Assembly: GCA_022823505.1 (NCBI GenBank)
Contig: JAJEIA010000086.1
Span: forward strand, 1-60,398
Direction of reading: 5' to 3'
DNA length: 60,398 bases
Origin: Dehalococcoidia bacterium
GTDB lineage: Bacteria; Chloroflexota; Dehalococcoidia; Lucifugimonadales; UBA3495
Shown here: piece by piece, positions 36,742 to 45,835 of the stretch
Position numbering within the stretch: position 1 is the first letter of the stretch
How the letters are laid out: every line of letters starts with the position of its first letter
Translations under genes and position numbers: made by a program
Notes under the pieces: generated by a model
Databases searched by the model: none
What the model saw: the letters and a program-made list of their open reading frames with translations, nothing else
Told to the model about the DNA's origin: nothing

Positions 36742-37455
36742 ATGACCCAGATAGTGTTCATCCACGGACCCGGCGCTGGCGGTTGCGCCGACTCATACAT
36801 CAACCAGCTTTACCATTACCCCAGCAGCCTCGCTCCCAACCTGCCCGGGCATCTGGACGGCACCCCGTGCAGCAGCGTCGAGCGTTACACCGAGTGGCTG
36901 CGTGGCTGGCTGCACGCCCGGGGACACGACCGGGACCTGGTGCTGAGCGGTTTCACCCTCGGCGCCTGCGTCGCCCTGCAATACGCTCTGGACTACCCCG
37001 ACGAGGTCAAAGGCCTGGCGCTCATGACCATAGCGATGCGGCCCAAGCAGCGCCGGCCGCAGGACCTGCAGTTCCGCCTGGACGCTGCCGAGAACCCGGA
37101 AACGTACGACAAGTGGCTCGGCATGATGGACGGCATCATGCACTTCATCGAGCCCGACCTGCGCGCTCGCCTGTTGCAGCGGCACCGCGAGGTCGGGCCG
37201 GTCGCACAACACCGGGATCTCGTGGTCATTGACCGCTTCGACGTGCGCGACCGGATCCACACTCTAAAAGCGCCACTGCTGCTGATCCAGGGCGTTGACG
37301 ACCCGTTGGCCACGGGAGACTACGAAGAGGAGATCCACCGCGCCGTCCCGGGATCAACGCTCATCAAGATGAAAGACGCCGGCCATTTCCCGATGGTGGA
37401 AAAACCGGACGAATTTAACGCTGCCCTCGACGGCTTCCTGAACGAAATCGGTTGA
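36742..37455 (+). CDS. Alpha/beta-fold hydrolase with Thr in place of the nucleophile Ser
   Basis: 237 aa from ATG 36742. FIHGPGAGG (~6-14, oxyanion hole), catalytic-elbow segment LVLSGFTLGACVALQ with Thr72 where Ser is expected (GFTLG against GxSxG), acid region LLIQGVDDPLA, and DAGHFPMVEKPDEF carrying the His. Acid and base are intact, so the fold is preserved while the nucleophile is a threonine. It could be a slow hydrolase or a non-hydrolytic family member. Substrate unknown. Confidence 0.9.
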   Translation: MTQIVFIHGPGAGGCADSYINQLYHYPSSLAPNLPGHLDGTPCSSVERYTEWLRGWLHARGHDRDLVLSGFTLGACVALQYALDYPDEVKGLALMTIAMRPKQRRPQDLQFRLDAAENPETYDKWLGMMDGIMHFIEPDLRARLLQRHREVGPVAQHRDLVVIDRFDVRDRIHTLKAPLLLIQGVDDPLATGDYEEEIHRAVPGSTLIKMKDAGHFPMVEKPDEFNAALDGFLNEIG

Positions 37456-37503
37456 TGGCGAAACAGCATCCCATTTGGCAACTTGACCTGGAGGAATACC
37501 GAC

Positions 37504-39150
37504 GTGGACGGAGTTACCGCAGTAGCTAACGTATTGAAGATGGAAGGCGTTGACTGGATCGCCGTCATGCCGTCCAACCCGCTCATCGAGGCGGCGGCAA
37601 TCGCCGGAATCCGCCCGGTGGTCTGCCGGCAGGAACGCACCGGCGTGCACATGGCCGACGGGTTCTCCCGGATCAACAACGGCAACAAGATCGGCATTTT
37701 CCTCGCCCAGAACGGCCCCGGCGCTGAAAACTCCTTTGGCGGCGTCGCCCAGGCCTATGCCGACTCCGTGCCCATCCTGGTACTTCCGGCCGGCGTCGCC
37801 CGCAATCGCCTTGGCGTGGAACCCAACTTCCATCCGGTACAGGCGTACTCGACAATCACCAAGTGGGCCGGCCACGTCAACTTCGCCGACCGCGTGCCCG
37901 AGCTCTTCCGCCAGGCCTTCACCAAGCTCCGGTCGGGCAAACCCGGCCCGGTGCTGCTCGAAATCCCCTCCGACCTGGTGTCCGATCAGATCAGCGAAGA
38001 GGACTTCGATTACGTCCCGCCGATCAAGATGCGCGTTGCCGCCGACCCCGCGGCCATCACCCGGGGTGTTCGAGCCCTGCTCTCCGCCCATCGCCCGGTC
38101 ATCCACGCCGGCCAGGGCGTCCTGTACGCCGAGGCCACCGACGAGCTGATGGAGCTTGCGGAGTTCCTGCAGATACCGGTCATGACGACGCTGGAAGGCA
38201 AGAGCGCTTTCCCGGAGAACCATCCCCTGTCCCTGGGGGTCGGTGGGTCCAGCCAGACGGGTCCGGTGCACCGCTTCCTCACCAACGCCGACGTGGTCTT
38301 TGGCGTCGGCGTCAGCTTCACCAAGAGTGGTTTCACGGTCCCCATGCCCGCCGGCAAGACCCTGATCCACCTGACCAATGGCGAAGGGGACGTGAACAAG
38401 GATTACCGCACCGACTACCCCATCCTCGGCGACGCCAAGCTGGCGCTGCGCCAGTTTATCGACGAGCTGAAGGTCCAGGGCGCCCAGCAGCGGTCGCCGA
38501 ATCAGGAACTCGCCGACGAAATCACCGCCAGCCGTGAGGCCTGGATGGCCGAGTGGCTGCCCCGGCTCACCAGCGACGAAGTCCCGCTGAATCCCTACCG
38601 CGTGGTCTGGGACATCATGCACACCGTCGATCTCGACAACACCATCGTCACCCACGAGTCCGGTAGCCCCCGCGAGCAGGTGTCGCCCTTCTGGGAGGCC
38701 CGGGCTCCGCGCAGTTTCATCGGTTGGGGCAAGTCGACGCAACTGGGTTACAGCCTCGGCCTCGCCATGGGCGCCAAGATGGCCGCGCCGGAAAAGATGG
38801 TCATCAACTTCATGGGCGACGCGGCCTTTGGCATGGTCGGTCTTGACGTTGAAACCGCCGTCCGATCCAACATTCCGATCACCACGGTGGTGATGAACAA
38901 CTACACCATGGCCATCTACCCGGACAGCCGCATCCCCACCGCCGTGGAGCGCTACGGCCTGAAGGACCTCAGCGGCGACTTCTACCAGGTGGCTCTGGCT
39001 CTCGGCGCCTACGCTGAGCAGATCACCACCCCGGACGAGATCAAGCCGGCAATGCAGCGCGCCATGCAGGCCAACGCCGACGGCCGCCCGGCCCTGCTCG
39101 AGTTCATCACCAAGGAAGAGGGTACCTTCTCCAAATTCCGCTTCGACTAG
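37504..39150 (+). CDS. Thiamine pyrophosphate-dependent enzyme (acetolactate synthase-like)
   Basis: 548 aa from GTG 37504, preceded by CTGGAGG; a TTG at 37483 is possible but poorly placed. Three-domain ThDP fold: N-terminal Pyr domain with the catalytic-type Glu in CRQERTGVHMADGFSR (~43-58), central domain (~190-330), C-terminal PP domain with NFMGDAAFGMVGLDVETAVRSNIPITTVVMNN (~437-468), a GDx...NN metal-binding motif. Candidates are acetolactate synthase-like, sulfoacetaldehyde acetyltransferase-like or oxalyl-CoA decarboxylase-like enzymes; no regulatory-subunit gene is adjacent. Confidence 0.9.
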   Translation: MDGVTAVANVLKMEGVDWIAVMPSNPLIEAAAIAGIRPVVCRQERTGVHMADGFSRINNGNKIGIFLAQNGPGAENSFGGVAQAYADSVPILVLPAGVARNRLGVEPNFHPVQAYSTITKWAGHVNFADRVPELFRQAFTKLRSGKPGPVLLEIPSDLVSDQISEEDFDYVPPIKMRVAADPAAITRGVRALLSAHRPVIHAGQGVLYAEATDELMELAEFLQIPVMTTLEGKSAFPENHPLSLGVGGSSQTGPVHRFLTNADVVFGVGVSFTKSGFTVPMPAGKTLIHLTNGEGDVNKDYRTDYPILGDAKLALRQFIDELKVQGAQQRSPNQELADEITASREAWMAEWLPRLTSDEVPLNPYRVVWDIMHTVDLDNTIVTHESGSPREQVSPFWEARAPRSFIGWGKSTQLGYSLGLAMGAKMAAPEKMVINFMGDAAFGMVGLDVETAVRSNIPITTVVMNNYTMAIYPDSRIPTAVERYGLKDLSGDFYQVALALGAYAEQITTPDEIKPAMQRAMQANADGRPALLEFITKEEGTFSKFRFD

Positions 39151-39186
39151 GTCGCCATACGTACACAACCAAGGTTTTCCCTGACC

Positions 39187-39214
39187 GGGGGCGAGTTGCC
39201 ACTCGCCCCCTTTT
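39187..39214 (+). terminator. Intrinsic terminator after the TPP enzyme gene
   Basis: 10-bp stem GGGGGCGAGT / ACTCGCCCCC, 4-base loop, then TTTTCGTT. Confidence 0.88.
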
Positions 39215-39289
39215 CGTTCGCCTGAACATGACGAATCACGTCCGATCGATCCGCTCCGGAACGTGGGCCCGGGCGCGTAAAATAGATGC

Positions 39290-40405
39290 ATGTCAACACG
39301 ACCGGCAATACCAGATAGCGAGTGCGACATAAACGCCGAGTGGATACAACAGGCGTTGGCCGCCGGCGGTCTCGGAGGTTCTGCGACCATCGCAGCGGTA
39401 AACGTTGAAAACATCGGTTCCGGCGTCGGTTTCGTGGGAACCATCCTGCGTTGCAGCCTTTCGTATCAAAGCGATGAGGCCGCCCTGCCGCGTTCAGTGA
39501 TCGTCAAGCTGCACAGTTCGCATGCCGAGACCGTTGCGACCGCCCGCATGCTCCAGCTTTACGCGCGGGAGTACACGTTCTATCGGCAAATGGCTCCCGA
39601 CGTTCCAATGCGCTCTCCTGCTCTCCTCTATGGTGATTTCGACGAGCGCGACCACCGATTTGTCCTGGTGTTGGAAGATTTTCGCGGCCTGACCACGGTG
39701 GACCAGGTCGCTGGGGCCAGCGCGGCGCAGGCGATGATCGCGGTGCGGGCGATTGCCCGGATGCACGGCCGGTACTGGAACCGGGTGGATCAGCCGCCCA
39801 TTTCCGGATTTCACGATGCCGGCACTCCCGAACGTCATCGCCTCGTTCAGAATGTTTATCAGGCCAGCCTGCCGGCCGCGTTCGAGCGACTGGGCAGCTT
39901 CTTCCCCGAACCCATGCGGAGGCTCGCCGAAGCATACGGACATCGTATTGTGGACCACATCGGCGCGATTGTCGCCGGGCCGCTAACCTTTTGCCACGGC
40001 GATTTCCGGGTGGACAACATGTTCTTCGGCGCTGAAGGCAGTGATGATTTCGCCGTGGTCGACTGGCAGGTCTGCGGTGTCCGCAGCGGTCTGTACGACG
40101 TGGCCTATTTCCTTTCCTCCAGTGTCGCCGTCGGTATTCGGCGGGAGATTGAAGCGGAAGCAGTCGCCACATATCACGACATCGTCCGTAACATGGGGGC
40201 AAGGGACCTCACCCGGGAAGAATGCTGGCGCAGCTATCGGCAGAACATGCTCGGTTGTTTCCAAACCCTCATCATCGCCGGCGGGCAGCTTGATTTCACC
40301 TCGGAGCGGAGCCGCCAATTGGCTGACGCCTTTGTGACGCGCACGCTCACAGCCATCGATGACCTCGACGCCGCAGATTTTCTGCCCGGCGGCGCCACTC
40401 AGTAG
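39290..40405 (+). CDS. Aminoglycoside-kinase/ecdysteroid-kinase-like phosphotransferase (copy 1)
   Basis: 371 aa, ATG. Protein-kinase-like fold: SVIVKLHSSHAET (~66-78, ATP-binding Lys), YAREYTFYRQMAP (~90-102), catalytic loop FCHGDFRVDNMFFGAE (~233-248, HGDxxxxN) and VVDWQVCGVRSGLYDVAYFLSSS (metal-binding Asp). Related small-molecule kinases phosphorylate sugars, choline, aminoglycosides or steroids. Paralogue of the next gene. A UAAAAUAG -10-like box precedes it by ~12 bases, so the message may be nearly leaderless. Confidence 0.85.
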   Translation: MSTRPAIPDSECDINAEWIQQALAAGGLGGSATIAAVNVENIGSGVGFVGTILRCSLSYQSDEAALPRSVIVKLHSSHAETVATARMLQLYAREYTFYRQMAPDVPMRSPALLYGDFDERDHRFVLVLEDFRGLTTVDQVAGASAAQAMIAVRAIARMHGRYWNRVDQPPISGFHDAGTPERHRLVQNVYQASLPAAFERLGSFFPEPMRRLAEAYGHRIVDHIGAIVAGPLTFCHGDFRVDNMFFGAEGSDDFAVVDWQVCGVRSGLYDVAYFLSSSVAVGIRREIEAEAVATYHDIVRNMGARDLTREECWRSYRQNMLGCFQTLIIAGGQLDFTSERSRQLADAFVTRTLTAIDDLDAADFLPGGATQ

Positions 40406-40433
40406 GCATCCTGATGCGCGGCGGATCGACATC

Positions 40434-41618
40434 ATGGCCAACCGCCCCGCCATTCCCGCGAGTTCGCGTGACATAACCGCCGACTGGCTCCGGCAAGCTT
40501 TGGCCTCCGCCACAGGCGTACCACGGCCCGAGTTGCGTGCGATCAGCGTTGAGCCGGTCGATTCCGGGCGAGGGTTGCTCAGCGAGGTCGTTCGTTGCCG
40601 GCTGTGGTGGTCGACCGCATCCCCGACCGCGCCCAGCAGCGTGATCATCAAGCTGCACAGCGCGCATCGCAAGACCTACCGGCTCGCCCGGCTCCTGAAA
40701 CTGTACCGGCGGGAGCACGATTTCTACCGGCGCATCCGCCCGCAAGCCGGTATTGCCGCCCCGGCGTTGCTCTATGGTGACCTCGCTCCCCTCAGCCACC
40801 GGTTTGTGATGGTTCTGGAGGACCTGGCCGGTTGGGAATCAACCTGCCAGGTGGACGGAGCCAGCCCGGGCCAGGCGAAGCGTGCGGTTCGGGCGGTTGC
40901 CAGGATGCATGGCCGTTTCTGGAACAACTCGAAACACCCCGTGTTGTCGGGTGTGCCGGACTACCTGGAGAAGTACCGGCGCTTGACCCAACTCGGCTAT
41001 GTGGTCAGCCTGCCACCCACCCTGGATCGGTTCGGCGATTTATTCTCTCCCGAGGCCCGTCGTCTCGCCGAGGCCTATGGCTGCCGCATCGCCGCCCATT
41101 TGGCTCAGATGTCCAGTGGACCCAAGACCTTCACCCACGGCGATTACCGGCTGGACAACCTTTTCTTCGGAGGCGAGGGTATGGAAGATGTCATCGCGAT
41201 CGACTGGCAAAATTGCGGCGTTCATTCCGGTCTGCGGGACATTACTTATTTCCTGTCCACCAGTGTGACAACGGACATGCGGCGCGCCATCGAGCGGGAT
41301 GTCGTCGCCGAATATCATGATTCCATCGTTGGCGCTGGGGTCGACGGTTACCGGTTTGACCAATGCTGGCACGATTATCGGCAGGTCATGCTGAGTTGCC
41401 TGATCAGCCCTGTCTTCACCTGCGGCAGCCTGGATCTCACCCATGATGCCAGCCGCCTCACCTTGGAAATCGGGCTGGCCCGCACCCTGGCGGCGGTGGA
41501 AGACCTGGACTGCCAGGAGTTCCTTCCCGGACGGCCCCGTGCGTTCAGCGTGGGCAATGTCACGTCCAGACTGTCTGCGGGTGCGGTGCGCGCCGGTCGC
41601 AGAATCAGCGGCCTGTGA
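40434..41618 (+). CDS. Aminoglycoside-kinase/ecdysteroid-kinase-like phosphotransferase (copy 2)
   Basis: 394 aa from ATG 40434 (MANRPAIPASSRDIT), matching the start of copy 1 (MSTRPAIPDSECDIN); an ATG at 40413 is not supported by that alignment. Same landmarks: SSVIIKLHSAHRKT, YRREHDFYRRIRP, HGDYRLDNLFFGGE and AIDWQNCGVHSGLRDITYFLSTS. Ends with an extra basic stretch (~375-394). 28 bases after copy 1: a tandem duplication that has diverged considerably. Confidence 0.85.
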   Translation: MANRPAIPASSRDITADWLRQALASATGVPRPELRAISVEPVDSGRGLLSEVVRCRLWWSTASPTAPSSVIIKLHSAHRKTYRLARLLKLYRREHDFYRRIRPQAGIAAPALLYGDLAPLSHRFVMVLEDLAGWESTCQVDGASPGQAKRAVRAVARMHGRFWNNSKHPVLSGVPDYLEKYRRLTQLGYVVSLPPTLDRFGDLFSPEARRLAEAYGCRIAAHLAQMSSGPKTFTHGDYRLDNLFFGGEGMEDVIAIDWQNCGVHSGLRDITYFLSTSVTTDMRRAIERDVVAEYHDSIVGAGVDGYRFDQCWHDYRQVMLSCLISPVFTCGSLDLTHDASRLTLEIGLARTLAAVEDLDCQEFLPGRPRAFSVGNVTSRLSAGAVRAGRRISGL

Positions 41619-41743
41619 CACGGATAGGCGATCCGACTCGGGAGCCGCGCTTCGACTTGTTGGATTAATGGATACTGACACTCATCGGTGGCGAGCGCAT
41701 CCGGCGTCCCCTTACACTGGCTACAGCCTAACTCGATTGCAGG

Positions 41744-42631
41744 ATGTCAACGATGACTGTTGCCGGACCACCGGCGGAACCCACGGATCTCGTGGCCTTT
41801 CGCGCCGAACTCGAACGCATCATCGCCGGCCTTCCAGTTCCGTCAACCGCACCCAGCGGGGACAAGTCCGTCGCCCTGGCCGGCCCGGAACCGGTACAAC
41901 CGGTGGATCGAGCCCCATCGCCAGCCACAGCCCAGGTCTCCTACCAGCCGACCATTCTGGACCTGCCTCCCTGCGAACGCCCTCGGGAGCGCCTCCGTGA
42001 ACACGGGCCGCGTTATCTGAACAACGCCGAGCTGGTCGCCATATTGTTGCGCTCCGGAGTGGCCGGCGAAAACGCCATCAGCGTCGCCATACGCATTCTC
42101 GCGGAGTTCGACGGCCTCGCCGGGCTGGCCCGCGTCGGGTACGCCGAGCTTTGTCAGCAGCACGGACTCAATCACGCCAAATCCAGCGAGATCATGGCTG
42201 CACTGGAACTCGGCCGTCGTATCGCTTCGCTTGCCCCGGAGGAGCGCGCCCAGATATCCTGTCCGCAGGATGCGGCCAGCCTGCTCACTGCGGAGATGGC
42301 GCCGTTCGTGCAGGAGAACCTGGTCGTGCTGCTGCTCAACACCCGTAACCAGGTGGTGGCGCGTCGGACGATCTACATCGGGACGGTGAACAGCAGCGCC
42401 GTGCGCCCGGCCGAGGTTCTGCGGCCCGCAATCCGGGAGAACGCACCGTCCATCATTGTGGCCCACAACCACCCGTCCGGCGACCCAACGCCCAGCCCGG
42501 AGGACATCTCCGTAACCCGTGATCTGGCGACCGCCGGCAGGCTGATGGACATCGAGCTGTTGGACCATCTCATCATCGGACACGGCGGACGGTTCACCAG
42601 CCTGAAAGAACAACGACTGGGTTTCGACTGA
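41744..42631 (+). CDS. radC: DNA repair protein RadC family (JAB domain)
   Basis: 295 aa, ATG 41744 (ATG 41753 also possible). The UPF0758 part begins near residue 70 (LPPCERPRERLREHGPRYLNNAELVAILLRSG), with a helix-hairpin-helix region, then the JAMM-like core NTRNQVVARRTIYIGTVNSSAVRPAEVLRPAIRENAPSIIVAHNHPSGDPTPSPEDISVT (His-x-His ... Asp). A ~70-residue Pro/Ala-rich N-terminal extension exceeds the usual ~225-aa length. Despite the name its role in DNA repair is doubtful. Second JAMM-type protein in the window. Confidence 0.93.
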   Translation: MSTMTVAGPPAEPTDLVAFRAELERIIAGLPVPSTAPSGDKSVALAGPEPVQPVDRAPSPATAQVSYQPTILDLPPCERPRERLREHGPRYLNNAELVAILLRSGVAGENAISVAIRILAEFDGLAGLARVGYAELCQQHGLNHAKSSEIMAALELGRRIASLAPEERAQISCPQDAASLLTAEMAPFVQENLVVLLLNTRNQVVARRTIYIGTVNSSAVRPAEVLRPAIRENAPSIIVAHNHPSGDPTPSPEDISVTRDLATAGRLMDIELLDHLIIGHGGRFTSLKEQRLGFD

Positions 42632-42656
42632 ACCCGCCACACAAGGAGATCACGCG

Positions 42657-42989
42657 ATGAGCGAATACTTCCTCAGCCCCGAGAACCGCGGCTACAAAGA
42701 ACTGGCCGAGGGCGCACGCACCCGCACCTTCTGGGGTGCCCAGATGCTCTTCTCACTGGTGGAGGTCGAGGCCGGTGCCCTGGTGCCGCTGCACACCCAT
42801 CCCCACGAGCAGGGGGGCATCATTGTCGAGGGCGAGCTGGAAATGGGCATCGGCGGTGAGGTGCGCGTCCTGAAACCCGGCGACATGTACATCATCCCCG
42901 GCGACGTGGAGCACTATGCCCAGGGCCAGGGAACCAGGGCCGTCGCGCTGGACATCTTCAGCCCCGTGCGCGAGGAGTTCAAATACTAG
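42657..42989 (+). CDS. Cupin domain-containing protein
   Basis: 110 aa, ATG with AAGGAG nine bases upstream. Conserved small beta barrel: VEVEAGALVPLHTHPHEQGGIIVEGELEMGIGGEVRVLKPGDMYIIPGDVEHYAQ. Metal ligands are His41, His43, Glu46/Gln47 region in HTHPHEQ and His83 in VEHY. Typical of sugar-epimerase/dioxygenase-related or regulatory single-domain cupins. Converges with hemD with a 4-base overlap. Substrate unknown. Confidence 0.92.
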   Translation: MSEYFLSPENRGYKELAEGARTRTFWGAQMLFSLVEVEAGALVPLHTHPHEQGGIIVEGELEMGIGGEVRVLKPGDMYIIPGDVEHYAQGQGTRAVALDIFSPVREEFKY

Positions 42990-43810
42990 GCTGCGGCCTC
43001 GAAATACTCCGCCACCGCCATCACCAGGTTCCCCATGTGAGGGTGGTCCGGTTCGACGTCCACGCTGATGCCGAATTCCAGCAGCTTACGGCTGCACACC
43101 GGCCCCACCGAAGCCACCGCGACGACTCCTTCGAGGCTCGCCCGGAGTGATTCGGTGCGCCCGGCCTCGGCGGCGATGGTCATCAGGTTAGGCACCTGCG
43201 GCCGGCTGGTGAAAGCCAGGGCGTCGACCTCGCCCTGCTCCATGCGGTCTATGAGATCAATCACCGGGTTGGCGTCATCGGGTAACCCCCAGTCGTACAG
43301 CGTCAACTCTTCGTAGTCTGCGCCTTGCTCCCGCAGGTACGTGGGCAGCTCCGAGTCCGGCCCGCCGTAACGCTGGAAGATCACTCGCTTGCTTTCCAGC
43401 TTCAGGTCCTCCATGGCGGCGATCAGGTCGTGCGAGGTGTACGGCTCCGGCGGCATGATGTCGATGGGGATCTTGTGCCGGCGCAGGATCCGTCCCGGTT
43501 TGGGGCTGCGGGCCACCACCGTAACCTGCCGCAGCGCCTCTTCAAACTCCGCCAGCCGACCCATGCCGTCGGCGATGCCCATCATGGCGTTGGCGCCCAC
43601 CCCGGTCAGGAAGATGGCAGTGTCCACCCTGCCTTCGCAGACATCCAGGATGGCCCGTTGCACTTCCGGACTGTCCTGCAGGTAGTGTTCCTGCATCACC
43701 GGCGCGCCCACCGGCACGCCGCCATGACGGCGGATGAGGCCGGCCATCTCGTCGGGCATCCGTGCCTCGACGAAGGCCAGCACTCTTCCGTTCAGCGATG
43801 CCCTCGGCAT
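42986..43810 (-). CDS. hemD: Uroporphyrinogen-III synthase
   Basis: 274 aa, ATG. Cyclises hydroxymethylbilane to uroporphyrinogen III, the branch point to heme, siroheme and cobalamin. Poorly conserved family, but LNGRVLAFVEARMPDEMAGLIRRHGGVPVGAPVMQE, DTAIFLTGVGANAMM, TVVARSPKPGRIL, RVIFQRYGGPDSELPTYLREQGADYEELTLYDW and DALAFTSRPQVPNLM follow the HemD order. Lies 18 bases downstream of the siroheme-dependent nitrite/sulfite reductase, matching cofactor supply. Confidence 0.92.
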   Translation of the reverse strand: MPRASLNGRVLAFVEARMPDEMAGLIRRHGGVPVGAPVMQEHYLQDSPEVQRAILDVCEGRVDTAIFLTGVGANAMMGIADGMGRLAEFEEALRQVTVVARSPKPGRILRRHKIPIDIMPPEPYTSHDLIAAMEDLKLESKRVIFQRYGGPDSELPTYLREQGADYEELTLYDWGLPDDANPVIDLIDRMEQGEVDALAFTSRPQVPNLMTIAAEAGRTESLRASLEGVVAVASVGPVCSRKLLEFGISVDVEPDHPHMGNLVMAVAEYFEAAA

Positions 43811-43828
43811 TGCGATGTCAAGCGGCCG

Positions 43829-45664
43829 CTAAACGGCGCACTCGCCTTCGCCGCGCTCCAGCACGTACTGGTTCGTGCGCTCCCAGTCAAAGTACATCTC
43901 GCCGCCGCCCTCGGCCTCGTGTCCCACTTCCTGCGCGCGAGCCGCCACCGCGGTCATCTCCTCCAGGCCCACTCGATCCAGGAAATCGTTGAACCGCTCG
44001 GACTCGTCGGCGCGATGGTCCTTGTAGTACGTGACGATGTCCTTCAACACCGACGGCACCAGCTTGGCCGGCACCTTGACCTTGGGTACCCGCGTCCCGA
44101 TGCGCGAGTCCTCGACCTGGTTGTCGCCGTAGTTTCCGCCCAGGAACAGCTCATAGGACGGTATCTGCTGGCCCTCGACGCCCTTTACCGCCGCGCCGTG
44201 GAAACCGATATTGGCGATGTGGTGCAGGCCGCAGCCGTTGGGGCAGCCGCTCATCTTGATGCGAATATCGCCCACGCCCTTGTCTTCGGAAAGGCCGTTC
44301 CACTCCGCCATCTCGGTGCGCAACGCCTTGGCAAGTCCCATGGACGACGTGATCCCCAACTTGCAGCTGTCCGTGCCCGGGCACGAGACCACGTTGCTGA
44401 TGTGGCTGTGGCCGGCCTCGCCCAATTCCAACGCTTTCAGCGCTTCCCAGACGTTGTACAGGTGGCCCGTGGGCACCCAGCGCAGCACCAGGTTCTGCTC
44501 CTGGGTGGTCCGCGCCTTGCCTCCGGTGTACTTCCTTACGATGTCGGCCAGCCCGCGGAATTGCTCGGGCGTGAGATCGCCCCGCACCGTCTTGACGTAG
44601 ACGACGTGGTAGCCGTCCTGTCGCTGCCCCTCGACGTTGGAGCTCAGCCACTCCTGGTACTCGGGATCACTGTGATCGCCATTCCCGGCGGAAGGTTGGG
44701 CCGGAGGATCCTCACGCTGAATGTCCTCGGCGGTCATCAGAGGCCGGAAGTCGATCGGCCCGATGTTCGCCAGTTCCGCGTCCACCATTTCCCGGAACTC
44801 GTCCAGCCCGATGCGGTCGATCAGAACCTTGAGCCGGGCCATCATGCGGTTTTTGCGCAGCATGTCGGCGTTGTTGAACACCGTCCAGACCGCCAGCGCT
44901 ACGCGCAGGTAATCGTCCTCCGACACCCATTCGTACAGCGGCTTGGCCAGACGCGGCATGATCGACGTGCCGCCGCCGCAGTAAACCTTGAACCCCTTGC
45001 GCTGCTCGCCATCCACTTCCTTGTACTGGGAGACGAACGTCAGGTCCTGGATCGCGGCCGCCACCTCGTCCCGCTGGTCGTTGCCGGTAAACGCCGACTT
45101 GAACTTGCGCGGGAAGTTCTGGGTGATGGGGTGTCGCACCCCAAACCGCACGTACGCGGTAAGGTACGGCGTCGGGTCGAAGACTTCTTCCGGGCTCACG
45201 CCGGCCGTGGCCGGGCCCACCACGTTGCGCACCGTGTTACCGCACGCCTCGCGGGTCGAGAGTCCCACGCTGCCGAGGATGCGCAGCACTTCCGAGGTCT
45301 GCTCCAGCGGGATGTGGTGTATCTGGATGTTCTCCCGCGTGGTGATGTGTCCCTTCTTGAGCGGCGCGTACTTTTCGGTTACGTCGCCGAAGGAGTCCAG
45401 CATGTCCGCCGAGATGATGCCCCCCGGCAGCTTGACCCGGATCATCTGCACGTCGGCCTGCCGCTGGCCGTACACACCCTGCCTGAGGCGGAAGGGCGTG
45501 AAAACGGTGTTGTCCAAATCACCGGTGCGGAACCGGTCAACCTCGGCGTCGAACCGCTGGATCTCGTCCTCCATGAACGGGATGATGGTCCCAGCTTCTG
45601 ACGCCAACTGGATACTGGACTGGTGGATATCTTCCTGGCTGGGGGTCTGTGTCTGGGTGGTCAA
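43829..45664 (-). CDS. Ferredoxin-type nitrite/sulfite reductase (siroheme, 4Fe-4S)
   Basis: 611 aa with a TTG start (45664) supported by GAGGAGG five bases upstream. Two ferredoxin-like half domains and two NiR/SiR core domains. Siroheme/4Fe-4S cysteines: Cys428 and Cys434 in SCPGTDSCKLG, Cys474 and Cys478 in SGCPNGC. KYAPLKKGHITTRENIQIHHI (~98-118) and CGNTVRNVVG (~141-150) support the family. Nitrite or sulfite specificity cannot be decided by eye. Regulated by a leader with a terminator; hemD follows. Confidence 0.94.
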   Translation of the reverse strand: MTTQTQTPSQEDIHQSSIQLASEAGTIIPFMEDEIQRFDAEVDRFRTGDLDNTVFTPFRLRQGVYGQRQADVQMIRVKLPGGIISADMLDSFGDVTEKYAPLKKGHITTRENIQIHHIPLEQTSEVLRILGSVGLSTREACGNTVRNVVGPATAGVSPEEVFDPTPYLTAYVRFGVRHPITQNFPRKFKSAFTGNDQRDEVAAAIQDLTFVSQYKEVDGEQRKGFKVYCGGGTSIMPRLAKPLYEWVSEDDYLRVALAVWTVFNNADMLRKNRMMARLKVLIDRIGLDEFREMVDAELANIGPIDFRPLMTAEDIQREDPPAQPSAGNGDHSDPEYQEWLSSNVEGQRQDGYHVVYVKTVRGDLTPEQFRGLADIVRKYTGGKARTTQEQNLVLRWVPTGHLYNVWEALKALELGEAGHSHISNVVSCPGTDSCKLGITSSMGLAKALRTEMAEWNGLSEDKGVGDIRIKMSGCPNGCGLHHIANIGFHGAAVKGVEGQQIPSYELFLGGNYGDNQVEDSRIGTRVPKVKVPAKLVPSVLKDIVTYYKDHRADESERFNDFLDRVGLEEMTAVAARAQEVGHEAEGGGEMYFDWERTNQYVLERGEGECAV

Positions 45665-45835
45665 GGGGTCCTCCTCGGCGATCTGGCATGAAAAAACCCA
45701 CCGCTGCCGCGTGGCAAACCGGTGGGCGCAGGCGCTGACCTGAATGGAGTCGTCAGGTTTATCCTGCCCCCGATTTCGGGGGACAGGTACATGTGCAGAT
45801 GCAAATGGTTTTGCAAGTACTATGCATTTGCGAAA
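45665..45835 (-). promoter_or_regulatory. Structured 5' leader with intrinsic terminator (riboswitch/attenuator candidate)
   Basis: Transcribed on the minus strand from the promoter at 45836-45864. In order: an AU-rich part with repeated UUUGCA/GCAAA; a hairpin CCCCCGA/UCGGGGG (about 45767-45782) extended by CCUG/CAGG; a hairpin ACCUGA/UCAGGU (about 45737-45758); then the terminator stem CCCACCG/CGGUGGG containing an inner UGCC/GGCA stem, followed by UUUUUU (45691-45696). The GGGCAGG segment can pair with CCUGCGCCC, which borders the terminator, so alternative folds are plausible. It does not match motifs I know (TPP, SAM-I, B12, T-box). Confidence 0.65.
45691..45726 (-). terminator. Intrinsic terminator inside the nitrite/sulfite reductase leader
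   Basis: Minus strand: CCCACCG (45726-45720), an inner TGCC...GGCA stem, CGGTGGG (45703-45697), then six U (45696-45691). It ends ~26 bases before the TTG start codon and its Shine-Dalgarno site, the position expected for a premature terminator. Confidence 0.85.

Noticed and set aside
37354-39444. 696-codon minus-strand open frame over the TPP enzyme gene
   Set aside because: Antisense shadow; the plus-strand gene has clear domain motifs and a Shine-Dalgarno.
43325-45601. 758-codon plus-strand open frame over hemD and nitrite/sulfite reductase
   Set aside because: Longest frame in the window but antisense to two well-supported genes; typical of GC-rich DNA.
45665-45835. T-box, TPP, SAM-I or cobalamin riboswitch
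   Set aside because: Their conserved core sequences are not present, so only a generic leader/attenuator is claimed.
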